Source: Chara braunii (Eukaryota; Streptophyta; Charophyceae; Charales; Characeae). From it: a stretch of 57,291 bases of DNA. The stretch is taken from assembly GCA_003427395.1 (NCBI GenBank), contig BFEA01000056.1:688388-745678 (forward strand), written 5' to 3'. The stretch's first letter is position 1; each line of letters opens with the position of its first letter. Below are positions 31,213 through 41,089 of this stretch, piece after piece. The translations under genes and the position numbers were made by a program. Below the pieces are notes generated by a model, which had not been told where the DNA came from, did not search any database, and was given only the letters and a program-made list of their open reading frames with translations.

Positions 31213-32089
31213 CCACCGAATTCCTCGTCGTCAACCCGTCCGCAACGTCAATTTTTTTTCCTCTTACTTTATGCGGTCCTAGTGTAAGGTCTTCAGATAT
31301 CATTTTGCAACTTCTTGTGTTCAGTCGTCTTTTATTTTGTAATGAGATTTTGTGACGGTTGTCAAATTCATTCACGGTCTTCAAGGTAAGCCTGCTACCT
31401 TGAGGTCCATCGATGNTAACCGTCTGACTTCCGTCTCGTTTATTTTCGGTGGTGGTGTTTACCCGTGTCAGCCATGTTCTTCCAAGAATTATTTCTGACG
31501 AGCAGTTCTCAACTGTAAAGACAAGCACAGTGACCTCAACTCCAGCAACCACTATCTTGGCTCATACCCCGAGCGCAGGTTGTTTGAGTTTGTTGGCGGA
31601 TATCATGGTCATAGCTACACTCCTGTCTGCCTCTAAGCCAAGGTTTCTGGCCACCTTGTCCTCACAAACGGTGGACTCGGACCTGTCGTCGACTATAACA
31701 TCCATCCCTATGCCATTGACTGTGACATTGAGCCATCCACTAGTTAGGACATAAAAATAGTTGCTTCCACCTTCACTGGTTTGTACTGGTTTGTCTCCTT
31801 CGGTTAGTGTCGTTAGGACTGAGGTTTTCACCTCCTCCTTCTGTTGTCCAGAAGTTGTCTCTTGTAGCGATACTTTAGTTTTCTTCATCATGCCTATTAA
31901 TTCATCCCTTGTCGGGTCACAGCCTGCTATGAATTCCTTGAGGCTGATAGGGATTGACATATCCATGGCCCTTCTTAAGGGTTCACGTAAATCAATTTCG
32001 TCTAGCGAGCTCTTGAGCTGAAACTTCTTGGCCGCTCTTTTTCTAGGGGATTGTGGTGACTTAGGCGATTCAATTTGGTCATCGGTCAT
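31205..32089 (-). pseudogene. retropepsin-like aspartic protease region, frame-split
   Basis: Two adjacent frames (32089-31562 and 31552-31205) read through one protease domain, broken near 31555. The first contains NVTVNGIGMDVIVDDRSEST, where the active-site loop expects Asp-Ser/Thr-Gly. The Asp is present but the Gly position is Arg (codon AGG), a single G-to-A change. The second holds EIILGRTWLTRV, the typical hydrophobic-hydrophobic-Gly strand of retropepsins. The protease would mature the Gag-Pol polyprotein. A charged linker precedes the domain. The catalytic-loop change makes activity unlikely. One ambiguous base (31416) lies in the second frame. Confidence 0.75.
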
Positions 32090-32283
32090 AGGTTGATCCT
32101 AATCCTCTTCCTCGATTGGCTTGACTCGTCGACCTCATCGATGCCTTAAGTACGTAAGTAGACTTCTCCGTTATTTACGGTCTCCTCAAACTTAATGGAT
32201 GAAATTCTTATACCTGGGCTCTCTGGTGGTTCGTCGAAATCATCCTCAAAGGTTAATCGGGAGACCTTGGCTGGTAATTGATC

Positions 32284-33759
32284 CTAAGATTGCTCCTCCT
32301 TTGCTTCATTCATCCTCCTCCTTCGGATATCGACATTAATCTTCATCGAGGGTAGGAAGGGTACGGGTTTGCCTTCATTAGCCCACATGACGTATTTTCG
32401 ATCGTTAAGTTCAAAGATCCCTTCTTTTAGTGCATCTAGGATCGCTAGGCAATCTTTTTTACGGTGGTCTTCGTCTCCGCAGTACATACAAACTTTATCA
32501 TTCCATGTTCGTTTTGGACTAGGGTCAGTTCTTTCGCGCGTGGTTCAGACAGGGGTTTCCTCTTTTCTGTGGTTATTATTTTGTAGTCTCTCTACTGTCG
32601 CCTTTAGTACTTCTATGTGTCTTGCCATTTCCTCTTCTCGTCTGTCTGGTCTTTTTGCTTCTATCTCATCTTTTGGCTTCCACCTGTTATCCTTGGTATT
32701 TGACCACTTGGAGGTTCCCTATTCCGCGTCGTTTCTTTTCCAGTCGCTCCTGTTTCCTTTCCTCCATTCGCGCTCGCTTTTGGCTGAGTCGCCTCTTCTA
32801 GGTGAACTTGCGTAAGTGTCTCTTCCTTCGATTTTTGGTCTCCTATCCTCGAATTGCGATTTTGCTCCCCCTTTTTCTGTAGTTAACTTTTTTTCCAAGA
32901 TTGTCGAGAACTCTCGCGAGGTGTGCTTTCGCGCTTTGGCCTTCGATGTCATGAGCTAAGGTTTTGACTTGGCGAAAAGTCACCTTAGAAGGAAGATCCC
33001 TCATAATCTTTTCTCGTTTTTCTCGAGACAAAAATCCTAGGAATATTCCGCATCTTTCTATTTCACCCATAAATCCGCCTTCTACTAGAGGGTTGGAAGC
33101 CTTCTCATATCTCCTTGCGAACGCCACTAGACTCTCGTCCTCTTATTTCTTCATTTCTTTTAGATCTTCTATTGAATAAGATGTTTCATCACATGCGAAG
33201 ATTCTTGTAATCCTTTCCCTAAATATTAGCCAACGCCAACTGTCCGGAATGACTTCTCTCACTTCGCGATCTATCTTGGGTGTTGTATGGTGGAGTAGAT
33301 TTATAATCACCTCCTGATCGCTCCATTCCGCTCTCATCCCTGTACCTCCCAATCGTCTAAGAATTCTGAAATATTCTTCCCTATGAAGATTGTTTGGATT
33401 CCGGATAGTGCAAGTAATTGGAAGGCTTGTGCTCCAAGGAAGGGGGATACGTAGGCGCCTGGTGCATATGTCATTCTGTAAGGCTGGCTCGTGGTTTCCC
33501 TATATGGTTCCCTTGTACCGGGATCCGAGAATCGGGCTACTCTATTCCTGTTTAGAACGTCTTTCCTTCACCCTTCGCTCTTGGAAGTGCGTTCCTCTAG
33601 TTCTGTAGTTGTAGTTTCTAACTCTTTTAGAGCCTTCCTCAATTTTTCGGCGTCGTTTGTGACATCAGTTGTCATTTTTCTAACTGGGGTACTCGTCCTT
33701 GATTCTTGTGTTTTGACTTCGCCGTCTATCGAGAATAGATAGACTCCTTCCGCATCCAT
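32284..33759 (-). pseudogene. gag region: capsid-like segments and CCHC zinc knuckle
   Basis: Several minus-strand frames (33759-33568, 33352-33143, 33127-32843, 32952-32719, 32487-32284) relay along a gag-like stretch. A coiled-coil segment (EKLRKALKELETTTTELEER) comes first. A capsid-like helical part follows, with WSDQEVIINLL and, further on, FARRYEKASNPL and LSREKREKIMRDLP. The zinc knuckle is CMYCGDEDHRKKDC (CX2CX4HX4C), near 32495-32450; its first Cys lies just upstream of the formal frame. The order and position next to the protease identify gag, which packages the element RNA. Stops and frameshifts make it a pseudogene here. Confidence 0.75.
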
Positions 33760-33768
33760 ATTTTTTTG

Positions 33769-33972
33769 TCACTCTTCCAGAAGTTCATCCAAGGCGACTT
33801 TAACTTTTTCTGTCGATTTTTCTAGTAGTTCTTGCAATGTGTTGAAGTCTTCTTCTTTTCCTTCAGCTTTGACGATTAAGGCGGTAGTTAAAACGGTTTG
33901 TAGGTAGCGTGAGTTTGCCTTTAACATATTTAAGGATATTCCATCAACTATTACGTTGGCGAGTTCTCCCAT
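33769..33972 (-). CDS. small element-internal frame upstream of gag
   Basis: A 67-residue frame, glutamate/lysine-rich at its C-terminus (EGKEEDFNTLQELLEKSTEK), predicted helical. It continues in sense across a stop from the upstream frame 34335-33976 and may be the N-terminal part of gag. No family is recognised. Confidence 0.4.
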   Translation of the reverse strand: MGELANVIVDGISLNMLKANSRYLQTVLTTALIVKAEGKEEDFNTLQELLEKSTEKVKVALDELLEE

Positions 33973-33975
33973 AGC

Positions 33976-34594
33976 TCAAGCGTCCTCTCTCAATTTTTCT
34001 ACAGATGTGGTTATCGTTTTTCTCCAGATGCGTGAGATTGTTTGTCCGCTAGGGTTGACAATGAAGATTTGTATTCTTACTAAAAAAAACTCTCCTGCAG
34101 TTTTCCAGACGGTACACTTCCTGACTTCTATTACTGATTTTGTGGCGCACTCGGTTTCCTCTTCTTGGTTTAATTGCTCATTATGTACTGCTTCCACTAG
34201 GACTCGTACTAAGGACCCTTCTCTTTCTGCTCTGCCTGAGATACTAAATTTTTGTCTTCGAGGTTCGACATTAGTCATTCTTTTGTTTGTTAGTGTCTTC
34301 TCGGTCTTGCTTCGGGAGTCTGGCAATGAAATCATTTCTCCATCCTATAATGTTCTCCCTTTCCTCTCTATAGATTGCGACAAGACGTTCGACGTTTTTT
34401 TCCAGTCTATTTGAGGCGACTTCGTCCGTAGAGCCATGCCACTCGTGGTATTTTGTTAGTGACTCTTCGACCTTCCTCTCAATTGAATCTAAGTATATTT
34501 CTAGGATGACATCAATTTTTTTATCTCTTCCCCTTACACGTGTGTTCGTGCTTCTTGAATTGTCTCTTCCTTCTTTATCTCGCACTTCATCCAT
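33976..34594 (-). pseudogene. element-internal frames upstream of gag, possible diverged module copy
   Basis: Two overlapping frames (34594-34271 and 34335-33976) in the element's sense orientation. The first is charged and helical (KIDVILEIYLDSIERKVEES). The second holds EFFLVRIQIFIVNPSG followed by RIWRKTITTSVEKLRED. This faintly echoes the pattern in 35250-34789: hydrophobic strand, then R-x-W-x-R/K, then a charged helix. It may be a fifth, very diverged copy of the repeated module. Confidence 0.35.
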
Positions 34595-34788
34595 CCCTCG
34601 GCCCAGATCATCACATTGTAGGTTATGCGATTCTCTGTTCTAACTTGTGCTAGTGCCCTTGGTCTTTCACGCTGTATAGCTTCTTGTGCTAATCGTCGGC
34701 AATCTAATGTGTCTAATGCTCTAGAGGTTCGGATCCGAATAATCGAAGTTATAGTTCCTGCGAAGGATACCCGATCACTTCCTCTTCA

Positions 34789-35250
34789 TTAGTTACTGCT
34801 CCCGGCATTATTGAGTTCATCTTGTGCCCTCTTCACCTTCCATACGAGCTCTATTATGGCCGACCATTCATTGTTAGCAAGCGTAAGCCCTTCAACTTGC
34901 GGCGACGATATTCCAATGAAAGGCCTAACGTAGGTACTGCACGAGAAATTCGCCCTTAATTGTTGGAGTCTTTTCTTCTCGTCATGCACTATGTTCGAGG
35001 CCCGTTGCCAACAACGACTTTTTTCGTCTTCCTTAAACCTATGTTGCAGCACGTATATTCCCACATCATACTCATCAAGGTTGATGAAGTAGTAGGTGAT
35101 GACATACATACCATCAATCCCCCATCCCTGACTCTTTAGACCTTCGTATCTCACGATCTTATATGGGATCACTGCTTTCTTCGATATAGAGTTAAGGGAA
35201 CGGACGAACTTCCTCGACTTCCCCTCGTCTAGCCTCCTACATCTCCTCAT
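34789..35250 (-). CDS. repeated module, copy 3 (strand-RCWQRA-helix half)
   Basis: A 153-residue frame of unknown function. The order is VIPYKIVRYE, then GMYVITYYFINLDEYDVGIY, then SRCWQRASNIVHDEKKRLQQ. The same order appears at 36172-35636 (FPYEVEAYE, RLYVMTARFLG, ERCWQRAKEVVEDEKDKL) and partly at 36857-36603 (FPYKIESC, KAYVLVVKHFDTGEYDI). The predicted secondary structure is a small beta sheet followed by a charged helix. No catalytic motif is evident. It is element-encoded, since it lies between the primer site and gag in sense orientation. Confidence 0.55.
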   Translation of the reverse strand: MRRCRRLDEGKSRKFVRSLNSISKKAVIPYKIVRYEGLKSQGWGIDGMYVITYYFINLDEYDVGIYVLQHRFKEDEKSRCWQRASNIVHDEKKRLQQLRANFSCSTYVRPFIGISSPQVEGLTLANNEWSAIIELVWKVKRAQDELNNAGSSN

Positions 35251-35299
35251 CCTTGGTCAACTGCCTTAGCATGGCTCCTAATCTTGCTCGTGATCTTGG

Positions 35300-35590
35300 A
35301 AGCTTTCTCTCTCTTTGTCTCCTTTGCACTAATCCTTCACTGCGCTCATGATTCCAATCAATCTTCCTCTGTCATCTCTTATCTCGTGTTCACCTTCTAT
35401 TCCGAATAGGTCTGTGTCAAGGTAGAGTTCCCCTTCTTAATCTCGTAGGCAAGAGGCTCCTCTCTTAATCTCTATCAACCCTGTTTCATTTGATCGAACT
35501 CTCCTACAGATTGTCGTGCCTAGAGTACGCAAGTCCTCCTGGGTCCATTCCATCAAAAGTTTGAACAACTCTTGGGATCTCCACCTATCA
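35300..35590 (-). pseudogene. repeated module, copy 3 (preceding half, with stops)
   Basis: This segment is too broken for one long frame. Read in one phase it gives LFKLLMEWTQEDLRTL, a stop, then EGELYLDTDLFGIEGEHEIR and RGRLIGIM, then another stop. The EGELYLDTDLFGI piece resembles VEGTLRIRDIDLFGF of 36450-36166. It therefore looks like the first half of the module whose second half is at 35250-34789. Confidence 0.4.
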
Positions 35591-35635
35591 CGATCACGCT
35601 GTCTTAGTTCACTTGATATATCCTTTCCAAGCTAC

Positions 35636-36172
35636 CTATTCTCGTTCTCTCTGGCCATTCGGGTTATGCTGCCGGTTTATGAAATCAATTATTAAACCTC
35701 GACCGATCCCTGTCAATGCTTCGTAAGGAATCCGTGGCCTAGGCAAGTCTTCAAAGATCCTGATTTCGGTACTCCAAGCGACTTCTTTCTTTAAGGAAAG
35801 GAGTTTATCCTTCTCGTCCTCCACCACTTCTTTCGCTCTTTGCCAGCAACGTTCATGCACTAAATCTTTCGACCTTTCCGTTGATAGGTAAATGCTTACG
35901 TCTCTTACCACAGTCCCTAGGAAGCGCGCGGTCATAACATAGAGGCGACTCAGTTCCCATGCGTTGTCAACCATCTCATAGGCCTCCACCTCATACGGAA
36001 ACTCCTCCCTTCTTCCTAGGGTATTCAAGGATGCACACACCGCATCAAACTTTTCTTGCGGCGGTCGGTTCCCAACGATGATCTTATTATCCCACTCTTC
36101 AAGTTTCTCTGCAGAGTTCTTATGCCTTACTCGTTCATGACCCAGCATTCTTTTGCCACGTCCGCCTAACAC
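35636..36172 (-). CDS. repeated module, copy 2 (strand-RCWQRA-helix half)
   Basis: A 178-residue frame, overlapping the end of 36450-36166 by a few bases. Its core is EFPYEVEAYEMV, LYVMTARFLGTVVRDVSIYL and ERCWQRAKEVVEDEKDKL, parallel to 35250-34789. The C-terminal part (WSTEIRIFEDLPRPRIPYEA) also has a counterpart in copy 3 (CSTYVRPFIGIS). No enzyme family is recognised. The overlap with its neighbour suggests the two frames were one protein before a frameshift. Confidence 0.55.
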   Translation of the reverse strand: MLGGRGKRMLGHERVRHKNSAEKLEEWDNKIIVGNRPPQEKFDAVCASLNTLGRREEFPYEVEAYEMVDNAWELSRLYVMTARFLGTVVRDVSIYLSTERSKDLVHERCWQRAKEVVEDEKDKLLSLKKEVAWSTEIRIFEDLPRPRIPYEALTGIGRGLIIDFINRQHNPNGQRERE

Positions 36173-36450
36173 AATTGGGCTCGTTCCCTAACCAGACGAT
36201 AGTATTTTCTCCCAGAGGTCCCTAGTCTTTCCACCTTCAATAGATAATTAATCTCGGTTTGGTTGGTAATTACCCTCAAAGCAGACTCCCTCATACGATC
36301 CAGATAAGGTTGTATAAGTTCAAGCTCTTCAAACCCAAAGAGATCTATATCACGAATTCGGAGGGTGCCCTCAACCTTTATCATTCTTTCTTTCACGATA
36401 GCCCTGAAGGAGAATTGTTCCCTAAGACCCGGCATCCTTACTGACCCCAA
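36166..36450 (-). CDS. repeated module, copy 2 (preceding half)
   Basis: A 94-residue frame with VEGTLRIRDIDLFGFEELEL followed by PYLDRMRESALRVI. It precedes the strand/RCWQRA half in the same order as in copy 3. The combination of a short basic strand, a LFGF-type turn and a helix is unlike common host domains I know. It is likely part of a multi-module element protein. Confidence 0.45.
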   Translation of the reverse strand: MGSVRMPGLREQFSFRAIVKERMIKVEGTLRIRDIDLFGFEELELIQPYLDRMRESALRVITNQTEINYLLKVERLGTSGRKYYRLVRERAQLC

Positions 36451-36602
36451 CTCCTTGCTCCGAGCGCCATATTAATTAAAGGCTCCCAGTTCTTACCGTC
36501 AGTAAAATTGTCAAGTAGACTATGTTTTGGAACCCCATAGAATAGGACCGGTGATGAGTCACTGATTACTTTCTCCCCTCTCCTTTTTAGTTCCTTCCTT
36601 TC

Positions 36603-36857
36603 CTAGCTGATGACGGTTTTAATCCAGTCTCTAAGCGACTCTCGTTCAGTTCCCTTCTCTCTCAATAAAGGTATGTAGGGCCTAATGTCGTATTCCCCTG
36701 TATCAAAGTGTTTTACCACAAGGACATAGGCTTTCCCAGGAGCGTGGTGTTCCCCCAGCGATATACAACTTTCTATTTTGTAAGGAAACGCCGCCCCACT
36801 AATAATAGGGACTAAGGCGTCTAGGGCCGCTGTGACCCTAGGGCAATAACCTGACAT
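36603..36857 (-). CDS. repeated module, copy 1 (truncated)
   Basis: An 84-residue frame. It shares FPYKIESC and KAYVLVVKHFDTGEYDI with the other modules, but ends before the RCWQRA helix, with LRDWIKTVIS at its terminus. About 110 bp of broken sequence separates it from the 306-residue frame upstream. Confidence 0.5.
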   Translation of the reverse strand: MSGYCPRVTAALDALVPIISGAAFPYKIESCISLGEHHAPGKAYVLVVKHFDTGEYDIRPYIPLLREKGTERESLRDWIKTVIS

Positions 36858-36972
36858 TTTTCATCCCCTATCCTCTTATCGTTACCCTCCTGCGCCTTCC
36901 TCCTCACAGGCAGTTTCACCGAGGTCACTCTAGGCTCATCCGGACCCCCAGTCGTCGCCATCGTCCCTCGAC

Positions 36973-37893
36973 TTAATCCTCTATTTCAGTAGCGCTCCTA
37001 GAGTACCCCACCCTTTCCTCAGGAAAAGCTGCGGCGTCTTCCCACTCTTCACGGTCGTCGTCCCTTAATCGTTCCAACTCGGCTAGATCCCAATTTTCTT
37101 CCCCGTACTCTACGTCCTCGTCGTTTACTGCCTCTGTCCCTTCGTAGTATGTCCGGAGTTCGTAGAACCCAATGAGTGATCCTTCCCTAACCGACGAGTC
37201 GTATCCAGGAGTCCCGTATAACTCGGCTATACCAGCTAGGTGGCTCGGCGGCTCCCTCAGGGCTCTATCCAAAGCGGTCCAGAACTCGGTCGGTTGATCA
37301 AACCTCGGTGCCTCTCTGAGACCTCTAGGTGAAATAACTCTAATTAACTCTACCAATTCTAAAGCCGACTCCCCGAACCTGGGCCCTTCCTTCGAGAGTG
37401 CGTAGTAGGCGTGATCTTCGTCACTGCTCCTCAAAAGGTTCCTAATCTCGAGGAAAGCTTGGTAGACCTCAATAAGGCGGTCAAGTCCCCCTAGAAAGCC
37501 TTCCAAGACGAAACCCGGGACGGGCAGCCTCAAAGCTTGTTCGGGTTGGGGCAAGAACCCTTCTCTAGCCAGTCGAAGTGATACCACTACCGACCTATAG
37601 TCCCTATCATAGCAGTGTTCCTTCCCCCTTAGCTTGTCGACCACTTCCTGCAGTATGAGTCGCGTTGTTACCTCGCCTGCCCAAGTATGAGAGTCGAGAC
37701 TCGGAATTACCTCTAAGACCTGATCACATCGACTTCGTTCTACGACTTGGAAAACTATGTCCGCTAGAACGGAAGACCAATAATAGAGGAAGCCTCTGAC
37801 CGCTAATTCCAGGGATTCTTCTATTAGCCTGCCTCTCCTGTCGAACTCACACCCTACCTGGGGCGCGACCAGCAACCAGAGCCCCGACCTCAA
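36973..37893 (-). CDS. element-encoded protein of unknown function, acidic C-terminus
   Basis: An intact 306-residue frame, one of the longest in the element outside pol. It is leucine-rich and mostly helical by composition (RLIEVYQAFLEIRNLLRSSD, ALELVELIRVI). The last 60 residues are strongly acidic (DEDVEYGEENWDLAELERLR, DDDREEWED). I recognise no domain. The N-terminal stretch GLWLLVAPQVGCEF is moderately hydrophobic but not a clear signal peptide. It may act with the module proteins. Unlike pol, it has no internal stop over 920 bp. Confidence 0.5.
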   Translation of the reverse strand: MRSGLWLLVAPQVGCEFDRRGRLIEESLELAVRGFLYYWSSVLADIVFQVVERSRCDQVLEVIPSLDSHTWAGEVTTRLILQEVVDKLRGKEHCYDRDYRSVVVSLRLAREGFLPQPEQALRLPVPGFVLEGFLGGLDRLIEVYQAFLEIRNLLRSSDEDHAYYALSKEGPRFGESALELVELIRVISPRGLREAPRFDQPTEFWTALDRALREPPSHLAGIAELYGTPGYDSSVREGSLIGFYELRTYYEGTEAVNDEDVEYGEENWDLAELERLRDDDREEWEDAAAFPEERVGYSRSATEIED

Positions 37894-38052
37894 CAGGATA
37901 GATCTTCACTCCTTATCTACTTTATCCAGATATCCTCGCCTGACAGCTTGCCCGGGTAAGGTAAATTCCATCCATTCTTCTCCAATGAACTCGGGTTCCC
38001 TATAGTCGAAGTGACAAAGCTCAACTGGGTGCTCTATCTCGTCATGAGACAT

Positions 38053-38760
38053 CTAGTCGTCCACGGAGCTCCCGTCTAAAATCCGGCCCCTGTCTATCTC
38101 CCCACTTGTCTCCGCTCTCCTTACCTCGTCTCTGACCCTAAACACGATTCTGCGCAACTGTCTATGCGTGGGAATCGCTCGGTCTAGACAGTAGGTAAGT
38201 AACCAGGCTAGCTCGACGGCAGTTATCCTGAACTGCGTCGCCCTCTGCACTACATCTAGTAGCCTCTGATGTCTCTCCTCATCACCAAAGACTACTCCTG
38301 TGAGGAATCTAGGAACGATAACCGCTCTCACAGACGTAGCTCTAGGCAGCTCCCAGTCGTACGCAAAACGCACCGTGTAGAAGGCTACCGAGTCGGTTCC
38401 GCTCCTCTCCACAAACTCACTGAACACTCTCGCACTGAATCTACGTGTTAATGATGTCAGACATAAGAGAGTGTGACAACGACGAGCAGTCTCTATCACT
38501 AGATACCTCCACTTCTCTTCTGAGAGATATAGTCTAACGTTCACTTCTGCGCGAAGAGGTTTGCTAGCCCTGTCCCTTCTAACACACACTCTAAGCTTCG
38601 CCTCAATCCTCACCCACAGGAAGATGCCCTCGCGTATGACTAGACCTCGTTGTTCAGACGGCCTATACTTGCTCGATCCTTCCAACGGAAGACTAATGAC
38701 GTCACAGAAGCCGCTCCGTTCAACGAGATGTATTTGAGACTCCGATTTGATGTAAACCAT
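38053..38760 (-). CDS. first element-encoded frame, with possible diverged module
   Basis: A 235-residue frame, the first after the leader. A basic strand (FLWVRIEAKLRVCVRRDRAS) leads to AEVNVRLYLSEEKWRYLVIE. Further on FYTVRFAYDWELPRATSVRA and VPRFLTGVVF resemble, loosely, the FPYKI and YVxxxxF strands of the downstream modules. Arginine-rich overall; many nucleic-acid contacts would be possible. Function is unknown. Position and sense suggest it is the product translated from the 5' end of the genomic RNA. Confidence 0.5.
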   Translation of the reverse strand: MVYIKSESQIHLVERSGFCDVISLPLEGSSKYRPSEQRGLVIREGIFLWVRIEAKLRVCVRRDRASKPLRAEVNVRLYLSEEKWRYLVIETARRCHTLLCLTSLTRRFSARVFSEFVERSGTDSVAFYTVRFAYDWELPRATSVRAVIVPRFLTGVVFGDEERHQRLLDVVQRATQFRITAVELAWLLTYCLDRAIPTHRQLRRIVFRVRDEVRRAETSGEIDRGRILDGSSVDD

Positions 38761-39627
38761 TCCTAAGCAAAATGAAAAAAACGGTTCTCTCTCAGTATGT
38801 CACTCCCTGTGCCACTCTCAAACAGTTGAGCTCACAGACCCCCACGGCAGGCCTCCTCTAATCACCCCTGTATCCCTTCAAGACGTCAACAGGCCTAGAA
38901 GAGAACCGCCCTTTGGCGTATCTCTCCCTACCCTCGTGTCAAGAAGGAGGTCGGATCAATGTGCCATCGTCGCTGGCCTACCTTCCCTGTCGCGACCTGA
39001 GCACGAGTCGGCCAACTCATGTGCTCTAGGGTGGACCGAAGTCACACGCGAATAGGGAGGCGGTGTCTCACTCGTGCATCCTCACTCCTATCCATGCCTC
39101 TACTCGGCCCACCTCAGGCATGGTCTCACATCCCGACTCGTGCTGTGAATCAATCCCCCCTGCTATCCATCAGAATCGACTAGCCTGTCTAGTCCCTGCC
39201 CAACTCCTTGCAAATTCGGGGCGCTTCTCCCCTCCCCTTCATTCCCTTCAAGTCTTCCCCTGCTCATGGTTCTCTCTCTTAGATTCAATATCTGGGTGGA
39301 CTGACCAAAGGGTAGGGAAAATCAGAATGACATCCCTCGATCACAAGGAAGGCAACAGGAATGAAATGCATGAAAGACGAGAAGAAAGCAAGAATCAGCG
39401 AAACCACGAAATGCAGAAATCACAACCTCACCGGTGAACGTCGGTCATAGGTCGATGGGGGTGTCGTCTGCCCGCTCGTGCCCGTACTGTCCAACGTCTC
39501 ACTTGGGCATCCAGACCTCTGACCAACTGCTTAGCCTCCTCCGCCTGCCCTATCCCAGTCACATCCCTGTCTTGATCCTCTCACATCCCCGCGGTTACAG
39601 GCGGACCGAAGTCCCGAGAGGCAGCCT
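38761..39627 (-). other. 5' leader of the LTR element
   Basis: About 870 bp between the primer site and the first long frame. No protein is recognisable. This is where packaging and dimerisation signals would be expected; none can be named from the sequence alone. Confidence 0.6.
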
Positions 39628-39645
39628 TCCTCAGCAACGGCGCCA
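39628..39645 (-). other. primer binding site, tRNA-Asp type
   Basis: On the minus strand, one base after the LTR end, the sequence reads TGGCGCCGTTGCTGAGGA. By established knowledge, many plant Ty3/gypsy elements use the 3' end of tRNA-Asp, whose complement begins TGGCGCCGTTGCC. This site agrees at 16 of 18 positions with that complement. Its location confirms the element's orientation and identifies 39647-42544 as the 5' LTR. Confidence 0.85.
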
Positions 39646-40106
39646 CTGTCGACCGGTAGAAGGGGTCTGCCAGCACGTCGTCCGAACCCTATGCCTCGCG
39701 CCTCGTCTGTCACCCGCGGGAGGGTCGGTCAGGGCTCCTGTAACCTACACAAAACATGTCAGTCCACATCAACAAAAACAAGTACCGTAGCCGACCGTGA
39801 CCAATGCAAGAAGAAACTCACGAAACACTGTCTGGCAGAAATAATAGAAGTAGTTTCATTCAGTCCAAAACAATGGGATGGAAAACACTCGTTCCGGCCT
39901 CAGCCGTACACCTCACTCTTGTGTCTGGGAAGTCTATCTGAGTCCCTACAGACCTAGTCAACAAACAACGCCTAATCCTCCTCCCGATTGGATGACGCCT
40001 GTAACGCGTCCGTCGATCCCAAGGAACAGTGCTCGAACTCTCAGTATCGGAAGTAGCCTCCCTCGCCCATCGGGGCCAAAGCTCCAGATCAACCGTGACC
40101 ATAATT

Positions 40107-40660
40107 CGGATGTACCCCTTCGGAAAGCCCGCTTCACGGAAGTACCCACTCGAGAAGCCCCCTTCGGACGTACCCCTTCGGAAAGCCCACTTCACAAAAG
40201 TACCCCTTCGAGAAACCCTCTTCGGACGTACCCCTTCGGAAAGCCCGCTTCACGATAGTACCCCTTCGGGATAGTGTCCCTTCGGTAAAAATGTCNGCTC
40301 GGTGAAGTACCCACTCGGTAAAGTACCCGCACGGTAAAGTCTTCGCACAGCGAAGTACCCGCTTGGTAAAATGTATCCTCTCGGTAAACGTATCCCCTCG
40401 GTAAACGAGTCCGCCCGGTAAATGCCCGTTCGTAAGTGTTCGCCCGGTAATGTGCACCCTCGGTGGAATGCCCGCTCGGTGAAAATGTCCGTTCGGTGGA
40501 ATACCCACTCGGTTAAGTATCTGCTCGNTAATAATGTCCGCTCNGTAAACGCGTCCGCTCGGTAAACGAGTCCGCCNCGGTAAACGAGTCCGCCAGGTAA
40601 ATGCGTCNGCTCGGTAAACGAGTCCGCTAGGTAAATGCGTCTGCTCGGTAAAATGTCCTT
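40107..40660 (+). repeat. degenerate CTCGGTAAA-type array inside 5' LTR
   Basis: The counterpart of 25186-25700, with one extra CCCCTTCGGAAAGCCC unit near 40170-40200. It carries N bases in the same sequence contexts as the other LTR. Confidence 0.85.
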
Positions 40661-41089
40661 CGGGTAGTAGCCCTGCTTCAGTCTAGCGTCCCCGTCTGTG
40701 CCCCGGAGCCCTACTGTAACCAACAACCATGTTCAGCCAGACTTCCCAACTGTGACCAAAGGACCCGTTCGACCCGCTCGGTGGCCCGCCTGCAACCCCC
40801 AGGAAACCCTCTTCGCCTGATGAGCGCACCCTGCCAGAAGGGTGGTACAGTTCCGTGGTTCAGTCACGTGCTCAAAGATGTCGCCTTGAGTGGCGCACGG
40901 GTACTGCGGGTCGACCGTGCCCTGTCTGCGCTTGATGCAGAGTGGACGGGAGCGCGCCCGCGCTGACCCCACTATCCTGTTCTCCCTGTGCGCAGTTGCG
41001 CGCGGACGCGCGGGCTCTTCCGCTGCCACGGTTCGTAGTGCGTGGGTATACGCCGTAGTGCGCAGTTCCCCCGCCACTGCCCGATCCTA

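Noticed and set aside
29167-34414. Plus-strand frames of 60-150 residues across the pol and gag region
   Set aside because: All are antisense to the minus-strand retrotransposon genes, with no recognisable motif.
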